Assembly: GCA_964446955.1 (NCBI GenBank)
Contig: CAYUQJ010000001.1
Location: 1,178,001-1,242,000 of the forward strand
From: Leptolinea sp964446955
GTDB taxonomy: Bacteria; Chloroflexota; Anaerolineae; Anaerolineales; Anaerolineaceae
Length of the DNA: 64,000 nt
Reading direction: 5' to 3'
In this document: positions 45,736 through 54,500 of the stretch, piece after piece
Layout: every line of letters starts with the position of its first letter
How positions within the stretch are numbered: the stretch's first letter is position 1
Notes under the pieces: model-generated
The model's input: only the letters and a program-made list of their open reading frames with translations
Databases searched by the model: none
What the model was told of the DNA's origin: nothing
Program-made: the position numbers and the translations under genes

Positions 45736-46767
45736 TCACCCTTTGGATGATTTTTCGCGCAGAATTTCAATGCGTGCTTTTATTAATTCAGGTAGCGCGT
45801 CCATGGGAAAAAATGGGCCATTCCCCTGGACTTTAAATGATGCCGAAACAGAACCCATCAGAGCGGCTTCGAAGGGATCATAAGTTTGTCGTAACCCGGC
45901 AATAAATCCGCCGCAAAACGCGTCACCCACCCCTGTGGGATCAATCACCTGTACCGGATACGCTGGTATCTCCCAGAACGTACGGGTCACATGTTCATAT
46001 ACCAACACACCATTTTCGCCGCGTTTTATCACAACGAACTCACACCCGTAAGTGGCCAATGCCGCACATATATCGCGCAGATCTCTCGTCTTCCCTTCAA
46101 AAAGCGAATAGACTTCTTCCTCTGAGGGAAGAAAAGCTGTAATTCCAGCAACTACCTGAGGAATGTCATCGAAAAAAATCTTGTTCATGTAACCGGGTGA
46201 TGGATCAACCGTAACTGTCTGGATCTGTCCCTGCCGTAAAGCGCCCGGAACTAAAGAGTGCGTCAGAAAATCCGACGGACAAAAATGAACGGCCGTCGCG
46301 TCATAATATTCATCTGGTATATCACCGGGGCGGAGGGTTAATGGACCGGGACGGTTGCGTGAATCCAGGTGGGTATCAGGAACAGAATAACCCAGAAGGA
46401 CCTGCGGAAGAGGGATTTCCATTTTTAAGAATATGGATACTGGTGCTGTCTTGTTAATCTTTCCATCAGTTTCATAAGCGGCAAAATGCCTGTTATCTAC
46501 TTCTTCGGTAAGCTGACGAATACCGCCAATATCAAATCCGCGACTGGCAATTTTGTCCAACCAATCATCCGGATAATTGTTTCCGATTGTTGAAAGCAAA
46601 CCAATGGATGAATCCCATAAAGCCAAACCACCGGCAGCAAACAATACGTTCCCGGCCAGTTGATCAATAAAAACCCTGCCATCAGTCGTTACGACTGTCG
46701 AACGTGTTAATTCACCGGCCAGCAAATAACGAATAACCGGTTTGCTGATATTGGATTTGGATTTCAT
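45736..46767 (-). CDS. PfkB-family carbohydrate kinase
   Basis: 343 residues. The C-terminal ATP/anion-hole signature 'DPTGVGDAFCGGFIAGLR' contains the catalytic aspartate. 'NVLFAAGGLALWDSSIGLLS' is the N-terminal di-glycine substrate region, and 'VVIKRGENGVLVY' precedes the ATP site. Substrate class (ribose, fructose, adenosine or other) cannot be fixed. It lies 22 bases upstream of the M24 gene in the same direction, so they may share a transcript. Confidence 0.88.
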   Translation of the reverse strand: MKSKSNISKPVIRYLLAGELTRSTVVTTDGRVFIDQLAGNVLFAAGGLALWDSSIGLLSTIGNNYPDDWLDKIASRGFDIGGIRQLTEEVDNRHFAAYETDGKINKTAPVSIFLKMEIPLPQVLLGYSVPDTHLDSRNRPGPLTLRPGDIPDEYYDATAVHFCPSDFLTHSLVPGALRQGQIQTVTVDPSPGYMNKIFFDDIPQVVAGITAFLPSEEEVYSLFEGKTRDLRDICAALATYGCEFVVIKRGENGVLVYEHVTRTFWEIPAYPVQVIDPTGVGDAFCGGFIAGLRQTYDPFEAALMGSVSASFKVQGNGPFFPMDALPELIKARIEILREKSSKG

Positions 46768-46820
46768 AATTAATGGAGACTACAGTTTATGTAGAAAAAA
46801 TTCTATGATCCGAAATATTG

Positions 46821-47018
46821 TTAATATCTGTTCGTCATATCCGCCAGCATGCGCAATACTCCCAGAACTCCCATCCCCACCTTTACGCTGTCGCCAGCCG
46901 TCAATTTTGGAGATGTTTCATTTCTCTCAGCACGCTGCATGATGATTACCGCCGCAACCAACCCGGTGACCGCGCCTACCGTGGTTCCAATTAGAAGTGT
47001 TTTGGTTTTCCAGTTCAT
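46821..47018 (-). CDS. Small single-helix membrane protein, unknown function
   Basis: 65 residues with AAGG upstream of the ATG. One helix (about 7-27, LLIGTTVGAVTGLVAAVIIM) with GxxxG spacing is followed by a charged segment and a C-terminal amphipathic stretch 'VKVGMGVLGVLRML'. It resembles the YtxH-type small proteins in layout but lacks their long charged helix. It follows the next gene (47044-47487) in the same direction by 25 bases. Confidence 0.65.
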   Translation of the reverse strand: MNWKTKTLLIGTTVGAVTGLVAAVIIMQRAERNETSPKLTAGDSVKVGMGVLGVLRMLADMTNRY

Positions 47019-47043
47019 AGCCTTATTCCCTTAAAAATAGAGT

Positions 47044-47487
47044 TCAGTCCTTAAATCCGCCCAGAAAGATCAGGCGCAATGATAACCACAATCTTTCCCC
47101 TATTGATAATTCAGACCGGGTTTTGATCACCGGTAGCACCGACCTGTCTGCAAGTTTTTTTATTCGGTCGGAAACCATTTGGACATAGTAGAGAATTACC
47201 GGTGTGTATTGATGAATAGTTTTTTTTCCGTGGATCATCAAAATAATCAGCCCGGAAATAAACAATAAGCTGATCATGCCGATGAGAAATACCGGCAAAA
47301 TCAACCAGATGGTTGCCACATGACTCCAACGTGCGGCAGAATCTGAACCTGTTTGTAAAGAAAACGCCGAGAGAATTCCAAGAGCCAGAACAAGAAAAGC
47401 CCCCGCCCCCACAGGAACCCAAATCTGCCAGAAAACTTCCCGGTTATGTCTGTCTATAACATCCTTTTCACTTAGTAACTGTTTCAT
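47044..47487 (-). CDS. Membrane protein with two helices, unknown function
   Basis: The ATG at 47487 (MKQLLSEKD) is preferred over a TTG 6 bases upstream. The 147 residues contain helices at about 23-45 and 62-88, a cytoplasmic middle and a basic C-terminal segment with 'GERLWLSLRLIFLGG'. No family is recognised. Likely co-transcribed with the small protein that follows it. Confidence 0.65.
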   Translation of the reverse strand: MKQLLSEKDVIDRHNREVFWQIWVPVGAGAFLVLALGILSAFSLQTGSDSAARWSHVATIWLILPVFLIGMISLLFISGLIILMIHGKKTIHQYTPVILYYVQMVSDRIKKLADRSVLPVIKTRSELSIGERLWLSLRLIFLGGFKD

Positions 47488-47522
47488 AAACAAATTCTAG
47501 CATTAATTTACCCCGGGTGTCA

Positions 47523-48662
47523 TTATGCTTTGAACGCTGCCACCGTTTGCAGGACCTTTTCCATCTCGATCTCACCCATGTCATAATAGATTGGCAATCG
47601 TACCAGCTGGTCACTTACCCTTTCTGTCACTGGCATATCTCCCGGTTTTCCACCATATTCCTTTCCTTTTTGGGAAAGATGCAATGGCAGGTAGTGAAAC
47701 ACGGAATTTATTCCATTATCTTTCAGGTAAGAAATGAATCTTTGTCTTTGATCAAGATCGGGGAGCAGGAGATAAAAGATATGCCATGAAGGATCAATTC
47801 CCTCAGGAACAGTCGGGCGGATGACATTATTGGCATTGGCCCATGCTTCCAACTCACTTGCATATGTTTGCCATATCCATTTGCGTTTTGCCTGGATCTC
47901 TTCCCAGACTTCGAGCTGGGCAAAAAGAAACCCTGACAGAATATCTGAAAGGAGATAACTCGATCCTGTGGCTACCCAGGAATACTTGTCTACCTGACCG
48001 CGGAAGAAACGACTTCGGTCAGTGCCTTTTTCCCGGATGATCTCAGCCTTCTCGATCAACTCTCGATCGTTGATCAATATTGCCCCACCTTCACCGCAGG
48101 TGAAGTTCTTTGTTTCATGAAAACTCTGCGTGGCCAGTGATCCGATTGACCCCAACCATCTGTTCTTATACTTTCCAAAAAGTCCGTGAGCATTATCCTC
48201 TATGACCGGAATACCATGCCGATTGGCAATTTCCATGATAGTGTCCATTTCACAAGCGATTCCGGCATAATGGACTGGAACTATTGCCCGGGTTCGTTCC
48301 GTAATCAATCCTTCAAGTTTGGTCTCATCCATATTCAACGTATCAGGCCGGATATCAATGAAAACGGGCGTGGCCCCACGCAGGACGTACGCGTTCACAG
48401 TGGAAACAAATGTAAAATCCGGAATGATCACTTCATCCCCTGGCTTGATATCAAGCAACAACGCCGTCATTTCCAACGCATGAGAGCAAGAAGGGGTTGT
48501 CAACACCTTGGGAATTCCTAAAGTGTTTTCCAGTAACGAATGACATTTTTTTGAATACAATCCATCCCCGGAGATGTGAGAGAGACGGATTGAATCAGCT
48601 ATGTAATCATATTCCTTGCCAACAATGCAGGGTTTGTTGAAATCAACGATCGTATCTGGCAT
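47523..48662 (-). CDS. wecE: dTDP-4-amino-4,6-dideoxygalactose transaminase (WecE/RffA type)
   Basis: PLP enzyme of the DegT/DnrJ/EryC1 family that converts dTDP-4-keto-6-deoxyglucose to dTDP-4-amino-4,6-dideoxygalactose using glutamate. Family motifs are 'VLTTPSCSHALEMTALLLDI' (PLP phosphate site), 'IPDFTFVSTVNAYVLRGATP', 'PVIEDNAHGLFG' (aspartate to the PLP ring nitrogen) and 'SFHETKNFTCGEGGAI' with the PLP lysine near 185. 379 residues. Its substrate is the product of RfbB at 40-41 kb, so the two clusters can work as one pathway. It is the last gene of the 53-47.5 kb cluster. Confidence 0.9.
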   Translation of the reverse strand: MPDTIVDFNKPCIVGKEYDYIADSIRLSHISGDGLYSKKCHSLLENTLGIPKVLTTPSCSHALEMTALLLDIKPGDEVIIPDFTFVSTVNAYVLRGATPVFIDIRPDTLNMDETKLEGLITERTRAIVPVHYAGIACEMDTIMEIANRHGIPVIEDNAHGLFGKYKNRWLGSIGSLATQSFHETKNFTCGEGGAILINDRELIEKAEIIREKGTDRSRFFRGQVDKYSWVATGSSYLLSDILSGFLFAQLEVWEEIQAKRKWIWQTYASELEAWANANNVIRPTVPEGIDPSWHIFYLLLPDLDQRQRFISYLKDNGINSVFHYLPLHLSQKGKEYGGKPGDMPVTERVSDQLVRLPIYYDMGEIEMEKVLQTVAAFKA

Positions 48663-48684
48663 TGTTCAACCTCTTTTATCTAAT

Positions 48685-49326
48685 TTATTCGAATGACTTT
48701 CTTACAACTATCGTGAAATCATAAAGATCGTAATCATGAAGAATGGCCACATTGCGTGAGAAATTGCGCTTGCAATAGTCAAACAAAAAGCAGGGATCGG
48801 CGTAGTAAAGATCCGGACGCATATGATCCGCGTCAGAATACTTGGTCAAAAAGTTGACACTGAAGCCTCGAGCTGACAGTTTATTCATATCTGTAATGGT
48901 TTTGATCACATAATCGGTCCAGATTTCATAGGATGATTCCAATTTGATATTGAAAATCCCACTGGCAACCACATAGTCACAGACCGTCAAATCGGAATCC
49001 GAGCAGGTGAATTCCACCCCGGGAACACCCGCATGCATGTCCCGCCCCTTGATCACCATTCCCTCAACAATATCAAAACCGACATATTTATCCGGCTGCA
49101 TGCCCTGAGCAACAAGAAAATCGAAAAACGAGCCAAATCCGCTGCCATAATCTAAAATTGAAAAAGGACGATCCGGCCGGTCGATAACTCTGGAAAGCTG
49201 AAGGAATCGGGTATCCTGTGCGTTATTTGAGTTCCAATCCACACCACGAGGTGTGGCTCCGTGAGTCTCCAGTTTTCCCGCGAAATAACCGCGGATTTTC
49301 TTCATATCGATTGAATTCTCAGCCAT
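48685..49326 (-). CDS. SAM-dependent methyltransferase
   Basis: AAGGA lies before the ATG. The SAM motif 'FSILDYGSGFGSFFDFL' (about 56-72) and the acidic residue in 'YVGFDIVEGM' are clear, followed by 'CDYVVASGIFNIK'. 213 residues. Between the aminotransferase and WbqC-type genes it is a candidate N- or O-methylase for a 4-amino-4,6-dideoxy sugar; that is inference. Confidence 0.82.
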   Translation of the reverse strand: MAENSIDMKKIRGYFAGKLETHGATPRGVDWNSNNAQDTRFLQLSRVIDRPDRPFSILDYGSGFGSFFDFLVAQGMQPDKYVGFDIVEGMVIKGRDMHAGVPGVEFTCSDSDLTVCDYVVASGIFNIKLESSYEIWTDYVIKTITDMNKLSARGFSVNFLTKYSDADHMRPDLYYADPCFLFDYCKRNFSRNVAILHDYDLYDFTIVVRKSFE

Positions 49327-49336
49327 TTAATTTCCT

Positions 49337-50029
49337 TTACCGGCAGATGGATTTAAGCGTATCATCGCCCAGCATAAACATCGTGTCCAATATGGATACC
49401 TGGGGGTCAAAGGGAGGGTACATCTGTGGGTATTCTGGATAATCATACTCCATGTAATGCAAACCGATCCCCGCGTCTTGAAACTTATCATTTTCAATAT
49501 AATCACTGGCTGATGGACCGGAATAGTACTCCGTCGCCCCAACCTTCTTGAGTATAGAAATCAATCTGTCGGTTTTCGCGCCTTCCACACCATTGATTTC
49601 TGATGATCGTATAAACTGCGTCCGGTCTATACCAATCGTTTTTGCCAGCATGATCGTTGTCTCAATTGTAAAATCAGCCAACATTTCCGGTTTTGTGGAA
49701 TACATTCCTTCGACCAATTCCCCGTAGTTCTTAAAAAAAGGGGCTTTCGAATAAGCAAGGCGGATGGAATTCCAATGCTCCTGATTCCAGGGACGATCCC
49801 ACACGATCTTAATCTGATTGATCGGGATATGCTCTGTTTGTGCGCCTCGATTGTAAACCGGAATGGTCAACCACAAAGGGCCTGTGGATGTCTTAATCCG
49901 GTTACGGTTACGCCATCCACGTTTATCGTATTGAACATCATCATAGAATATGAACACATCAGCCGTGGAGATCTGATCAAAGTAACCCCTCCACGGAATG
50001 TAGGACGGTTGTAATATCACGGCCTTCAA
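49337..50029 (-). CDS. WbqC family protein
   Basis: The start is TTG, overlapping the stop of the preceding gene (TTGA); the N-terminus 'KAVILQPSYIPWRGYFDQI' is the usual WbqC start. Further landmarks are 'VQYDKRGWRNRNRI' and 'WLTIPV'. 230 residues. WbqC-type proteins occur next to sugar aminotransferases in O-antigen clusters and are thought to modify amino sugars; the exact reaction is not established. Confidence 0.88.
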   Translation of the reverse strand: MKAVILQPSYIPWRGYFDQISTADVFIFYDDVQYDKRGWRNRNRIKTSTGPLWLTIPVYNRGAQTEHIPINQIKIVWDRPWNQEHWNSIRLAYSKAPFFKNYGELVEGMYSTKPEMLADFTIETTIMLAKTIGIDRTQFIRSSEINGVEGAKTDRLISILKKVGATEYYSGPSASDYIENDKFQDAGIGLHYMEYDYPEYPQMYPPFDPQVSILDTMFMLGDDTLKSICR

Positions 50030-50976
50030 GAATCGAGATCCCCGTTTTTTCCTGTAGTTTCAGAAATTACATAAGTGGGGCGTTCCATGCTGCGGTCAAA
50101 TATTCTGGCCAAATATTCACCGAATATTCCCAGAGCGAACAGTTGGGTACCGGAGAAAATAGCGATCATGGAAGCCAAAAATGGAAAACCCGGAATACTC
50201 CCCGCCCGGAAATACGCGTAAAGCACATAGACCAGGATAAAAATCCCAAAAATTGTGAAAAGGAAACCCAAATAATTGGTTAACCGCAAAGGAACCGTGC
50301 TGAAACCTGTCAGGATCAAAAACGCCTGAGATGCCAGCTTGCGGAAATTGTAATTGGACATACCTGTATGACGGGGAGCTTCTTCCACATGAACCGTAGA
50401 AAACCGAGTTGTTCCCCACGAAAGCAAAACATCCAATATCACAGTTGGGCTTTGAAATAGGTCTGAAGCACGGCGAAGATCCGTTCGAAAAGCCCGAAAA
50501 GCACCAATATCTCGTATGGTTGGTATACCCATCACCATGGCTAGAATCCGTTTGGTCAGGCGGGAGAACGCGTTTCGCCACCAGGAATGCGGAAGCTTCA
50601 CAGGTACCCCATAAACAACGTCGTAACCATCTGATAGTGGTTTTATCAGTTTGGCAATCTCAGATGGAGGATGTTGCAAATCATCATCCATTGTCACCGT
50701 GATATCGTAAGCCGCCACGCGCATACCACAGACCAGGGCATTATGTTGTCCATAATTGCGCATCATATTGATGCCCTTCACCCAGGGATAATTCTCACAG
50801 ATTTTCTGGATAGTTTTCCAACTCCCATCCCGGGAACCATCATTAATCAAAATCACTTCAAATTTTTCCGTAAGACCCGGAAGCACCTTACCAAGCTGTT
50901 CGATGAGTTCCTGCAATGTTTCTGCGCTGTTATATACTGGGACAACTACTGAGATTCCAGGTTGAATACTTTCCAT
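50026..50976 (-). CDS. GT2 glycosyltransferase with membrane anchor (ArnC/DPM1-like)
   Basis: 316 residues. The GT-A core has 'VVVPVYNSAETLQELIEQL', 'LINDGSRDGSW', and 'VTMDDDLQHPP' with the D-x-D/Q-H-P signature of polyprenyl-phosphate glycosyltransferases. Two C-terminal membrane helices lie at about 232-258 and 268-292. This group charges undecaprenyl phosphate with one sugar at the inner face. Its product could serve the GT-C protein encoded directly upstream (50985-53024). Confidence 0.9.
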   Translation of the reverse strand: MESIQPGISVVVPVYNSAETLQELIEQLGKVLPGLTEKFEVILINDGSRDGSWKTIQKICENYPWVKGINMMRNYGQHNALVCGMRVAAYDITVTMDDDLQHPPSEIAKLIKPLSDGYDVVYGVPVKLPHSWWRNAFSRLTKRILAMVMGIPTIRDIGAFRAFRTDLRRASDLFQSPTVILDVLLSWGTTRFSTVHVEEAPRHTGMSNYNFRKLASQAFLILTGFSTVPLRLTNYLGFLFTIFGIFILVYVLYAYFRAGSIPGFPFLASMIAIFSGTQLFALGIFGEYLARIFDRSMERPTYVISETTGKNGDLDS

Positions 50977-50984
50977 AGGATATC

Positions 50985-53024
50985 CTAATCCACCGGTTTT
51001 CCACAGCTTACATAAGCTTTAATATATGTATTCTTCTTATTCGACTCGACCGTGTTAACATCCGCATCAATCCTATCCCACAGGTCACACAATGCCGGAC
51101 GTAGTGAGGGATTGGTTGCGTACGCGTTTTCTGTGAACTTCACTGCCTGATCCCAGTCTCCCACATGCCCAAACGCTTCGATCAATACGGGAAGCTCAGT
51201 GGGTGTATTGGGGAGGAAACCATTTTCCACGGCTTCATTGCTCAAGCGGGCTGCTTCATCCCAATCCTTCTTTTGACGTTGCAGGTCGATCTTTTGGTAA
51301 TAATAACACCATGTGTGTTCAGGCTCTGGGAAATATTGTGGTGCGGGGTGTTTGGTTTTCTCCGGATCAGTGATAATCCGGGATAGGTTTGAAATTGGGA
51401 TAGCCGGCTCCATTTTATCCGGCAGGCTTGGAATTGATTCGGCATTGGTATAAATCGGATCCATTACTTTCAGACAACCGTTGGAAGCAAGGTAAACCGC
51501 CAGAGAGTCTGAAGTATTGCCTTTAAAAGTAAAAGCGCGATATGTCTGTTTGACAGGTTGATCCGGTTCGGCGCTGGGCAGACTATTTTTTAGTCGCACA
51601 GAAAGATAATTTAGCATGTACGGCATATCCCTGCCATCAAAATCTGGAGCGTACATCCAGTTGATGGGAGCCGTCAGGGAATTATCCGAGTAATACTTGA
51701 ATGGAAACTCATGGGTTAGCAACAAGGTGTTTTCCTGTAAATCTGGCACGCGCCAACTAAGCTGCCAGAAGAAGTCTCTGGACATTTCCCATTCCCGTCT
51801 GAATGTGTTCGATGTATAGAATTGCCAACCGGCTGCCAGGCTGATCAATATTGATAACAGCACAATCTTTTGCCGTGAAGTCCGGATAAAGATTTCGAAC
51901 AGACCCACCAATAAAAGAACAGAACCTATCATTAAAGCAAGTGTGAACCGGTTCCAGGGAAAGACAAGTGTCAGAGGAAGGCTGGCAATCCAGAAAGGAA
52001 TTCCGCCCAATAAGAGCATTAAGGTTCCAAGAAGTACTGATGTCCATCCCCATCGATCTGGCGGCTCGTCATCTTTCGAAGGCTCAAGGAAAGCCCGCGC
52101 TTTAAGTAAATATACTATGGAGAACACAAACATAGCCAGGACAATGATCCAAAAGATCTGGGTTGTGCGGATCTCAAATTCCAAAACATTGGGTGGTGTG
52201 AGAGTTTGATTCCAGGCGAGCCATCCCCCGGTCAAAAAGTTGGAACCTAAAGAGAACAACAGGCTGACCAATGTTGATTTTGGCGTCTCTGCCATGGCTT
52301 CCATCGCAGATATCTGATAGGTATTGGATTGGAAGAAAAACGCCCGCCACAGGGAAAATCCCAATAAGACCAGGGCATATGGCAGCCAGTGCTTTGCAGT
52401 TTTTGTGATTTTGTTTTTTAACGGCAATACTGTTTCTGAAAAGATCAACACAAGGAGCACAGGCCTTATGAGTTCCAATCCAAAGAAATATTCTGTCGAG
52501 AAAAGATTGAAGGCAGATAGAACCAGCGCGCCAATAGTCGCAGGCCAGAATGAAATCTTTCTGCGTACGGCTGCCATCATTAAGGCCAGAGAAACCAGAA
52601 ATGCCGCCAGGATGATGTATGCTTCACTATATATCACTGAGATCCATTGCTGTCCAAAACCCGGATATACGGCAAACAGCATGGATGCCCAGAAGACCTG
52701 CTGCCGTTTTTCCGGCCACAGGATAGTGAACGTCTTCCAAAAAGCAAGTGTTGTCAGCCAGCGCCAGATCAACGCAAAGATCTGCCAGACGATCGGGTTG
52801 GAGCCTAACAACGGAAGATTGATGGAATACAAAATGGCGAGGAAGGGGCGATCCTTGGAAAATACATCAGCAAATCCGGAAGCCCCCAGGGTTTTTGAAA
52901 ACCATATATAAGGCCAATCATCCCAGAAGAAACCCAACCAGGGGATCAACAGCCCATAGGATAAAACGCATGTTAGGAATAGCGCGATGGGAATTGTGCG
53001 CTCGGAAAGAACTCTTGGTTTCAT
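50985..53024 (-). CDS. GT-C fold membrane glycosyltransferase with C-terminal helical-repeat tail
   Basis: 679 residues with about twelve membrane helices in the first 415. The first external loop has the D-D-W motif 'GFFWDDWPYIWFSK' (31-44), the expected acidic catalytic position for this fold. Residues about 545-679 are soluble and helical with TPR-like periodicity ('YYYQKIDLQRQKKDWDEAAR', 'EAFGHVGDWDQAVKFTENAY'). It ends 8 bases before the ArnC-like gene, so donor synthesis and use are probably encoded together. Confidence 0.82.
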   Translation of the reverse strand: MKPRVLSERTIPIALFLTCVLSYGLLIPWLGFFWDDWPYIWFSKTLGASGFADVFSKDRPFLAILYSINLPLLGSNPIVWQIFALIWRWLTTLAFWKTFTILWPEKRQQVFWASMLFAVYPGFGQQWISVIYSEAYIILAAFLVSLALMMAAVRRKISFWPATIGALVLSAFNLFSTEYFFGLELIRPVLLVLIFSETVLPLKNKITKTAKHWLPYALVLLGFSLWRAFFFQSNTYQISAMEAMAETPKSTLVSLLFSLGSNFLTGGWLAWNQTLTPPNVLEFEIRTTQIFWIIVLAMFVFSIVYLLKARAFLEPSKDDEPPDRWGWTSVLLGTLMLLLGGIPFWIASLPLTLVFPWNRFTLALMIGSVLLLVGLFEIFIRTSRQKIVLLSILISLAAGWQFYTSNTFRREWEMSRDFFWQLSWRVPDLQENTLLLTHEFPFKYYSDNSLTAPINWMYAPDFDGRDMPYMLNYLSVRLKNSLPSAEPDQPVKQTYRAFTFKGNTSDSLAVYLASNGCLKVMDPIYTNAESIPSLPDKMEPAIPISNLSRIITDPEKTKHPAPQYFPEPEHTWCYYYQKIDLQRQKKDWDEAARLSNEAVENGFLPNTPTELPVLIEAFGHVGDWDQAVKFTENAYATNPSLRPALCDLWDRIDADVNTVESNKKNTYIKAYVSCGKPVD

Positions 53025-53108
53025 ATTTGTCCAAAAAATGGGTTAAGCCAAAATATCAACTGGTTAGTATAGTGGAGAATAGGGTATTTGCCAAGAAACC
53101 CTACCCAG

Positions 53109-53654
53109 CTAACGGATTGTTGGTAGAAAACTGAAAATTCCCGCCCCGCCAAATGCAAAAAGCATCATTTTTAAAATATTTCCCGTAAAAGAGCCTATGA
53201 AAAATTTCCATACCGGCATTTTGAGAACCCCGGCGGAAAATCCTACCAGGTCAAATGCCGGGTTGGGTACCATGGCCAATCCCATGATGACCCATACACC
53301 ATACTTTTTTATCCATCCTTCAACTCTTACATGCCAGTGAGTCCGTTCGACCAGCTCCCGCCCGGAAAAGCCCACCAGATAACCGCTGAATTCTCCCAGC
53401 CCCGCCCCCAGCCCCGCCGCTACAGCCACCCAGAACGGATTGAAGACGGCGCCCATGGCTGTTATGAACATAATTCCTGGGAGAGGAATAAAAACAGTAG
53501 CACTGGATAAAAGCGCGACAAGAAAAATACCCGGGTAACCCAACGATCCGAATTGTTGGATCTGCTGTCGGTTTTGTATAAGGATAAAGGTTAAACCTAA
53601 TGCGCAGATCAATATACACGCGCTGATCAAACGTTGCTTCGTAATCTTGCTCAT
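53109..53654 (-). CDS. VTT-domain (SNARE-associated/DedA-TVP38) membrane protein
   Basis: 181 residues with about five hydrophobic helices. The family signature region 'IPLPGIMFITAMGAVFNPFW' then 'GLGAGLGEFSGYLVGFSGRE' is clear, followed by 'PNPAFDLVGFSAGVLKMPVW'. VTT/DedA proteins act as membrane lipid or polyprenyl-phosphate transporters (flippases). Carrier recycling for the glycan genes is possible. It follows udk by 13 bases and may share its transcript. Confidence 0.87.
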   Translation of the reverse strand: MSKITKQRLISACILICALGLTFILIQNRQQIQQFGSLGYPGIFLVALLSSATVFIPLPGIMFITAMGAVFNPFWVAVAAGLGAGLGEFSGYLVGFSGRELVERTHWHVRVEGWIKKYGVWVIMGLAMVPNPAFDLVGFSAGVLKMPVWKFFIGSFTGNILKMMLFAFGGAGIFSFLPTIR

Positions 53655-53667
53655 ATATTTATTATGT

Positions 53668-54312
53668 TTATACCTGTAATGATTCCGTCTTAAGCATCAT
53701 CTCTATCCGCGCGATGACCATATCCATGGCAGCTTCGTTAAGGCCGCCTTCCGGGATGATCATATCAGCATAGCGTTTGGATGGCTCAACAAATTCCAGA
53801 TGCATCGGTCTGACAGTAGTTAGGTATTGTGTGATGACTGATTCCATGGTCCTTCCACGTTCAGCAATGTCCCTTTGCAGACGTCGTATGAATCGAATAT
53901 CCGGGTCTGTGTCGACAAAGATCTTTACATCAAAAAGTTCGCGTAACGCGGCTTCTGTAAAAATTAGAATCCCTTCGACCAGTATCACCCGGCTTGGCTT
54001 AACTTCGACCACTTGAGTGGTTCGGGTATGAGTTGTGAAATCATAAATTGGGAGTTGTACCGGCTTCCAATCCCGCAGATCCCGAATATGCTGCATCATC
54101 AGTTCTGATTCCAGTGAATCGGGATGGTCGAAATTTATCTCCTGCCGCCGTAGTGGGGGCAGATGCCGGAGGTCTTTGTAATACGCGTCGTGGGGGATAT
54201 ACGCAATTCGGGATCGACCCACTTTATTAAGAATCACGCTGGCAACCGTTGTCTTTCCCGAACCGGTTCCACCGGCAATTCCGATGACAAGGGGTTTCCC
54301 GTGTGAGCTCAT
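53668..54312 (-). CDS. udk: Uridine kinase
   Basis: Phosphorylates uridine and cytidine in pyrimidine salvage. Walker A 'GIAGGTGSGKTTVAS' (about 11-25), 'YIPHDAYYKDL' with the catalytic aspartate, 'INFDHPDSLESELM', 'VILVEGILIF' and 'RFIRRLQRDIAERGR' (lid arginines) are all present. 214 residues. The ATG at 54312 has no ribosome site. A TATAAT box ends 7 bases before it (54320-54325 on the minus strand), so the mRNA may be leaderless. Confidence 0.95.
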   Translation of the reverse strand: MSSHGKPLVIGIAGGTGSGKTTVASVILNKVGRSRIAYIPHDAYYKDLRHLPPLRRQEINFDHPDSLESELMMQHIRDLRDWKPVQLPIYDFTTHTRTTQVVEVKPSRVILVEGILIFTEAALRELFDVKIFVDTDPDIRFIRRLQRDIAERGRTMESVITQYLTTVRPMHLEFVEPSKRYADMIIPEGGLNEAAMDMVIARIEMMLKTESLQV

Positions 54313-54319
54313 GCTCAAA

Positions 54320-54325
54320 TTATAA
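54320..54325 (-). promoter_or_regulatory. -10 box of udk, suggesting a leaderless mRNA
   Basis: TATAAT on the minus strand with 7 bases between it and the udk ATG. The expected transcription start falls at or next to the A of the start codon. The -35 region is poor. Confidence 0.45.
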
Positions 54326-54500
54326 CCGATGGTGGTCTGACAATTTAATTCTTCCAGAATTCCGCTATAATTATGTTACATATTTCGAGAAAAAATGAAA
54401 ATCGGGGAATATTACGATACCATAAATAATCAAATAGCAACTCTGTTGTTCAAACCCTCCAGAATTGGCATGGTTGCATAATTATTCAATCGGAAGGCAA

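Noticed and set aside
52324..52911. 195-codon plus-strand frame
   Set aside because: It is antisense to the membrane helices of the GT-C protein, which explains its Lys/Arg-rich content.
54395..54481. 28-codon frame upstream of the histidine kinase as a leader peptide
   Set aside because: It has no good ribosome site and no regulatory codon run, and no terminator follows, so nothing supports it beyond its length.
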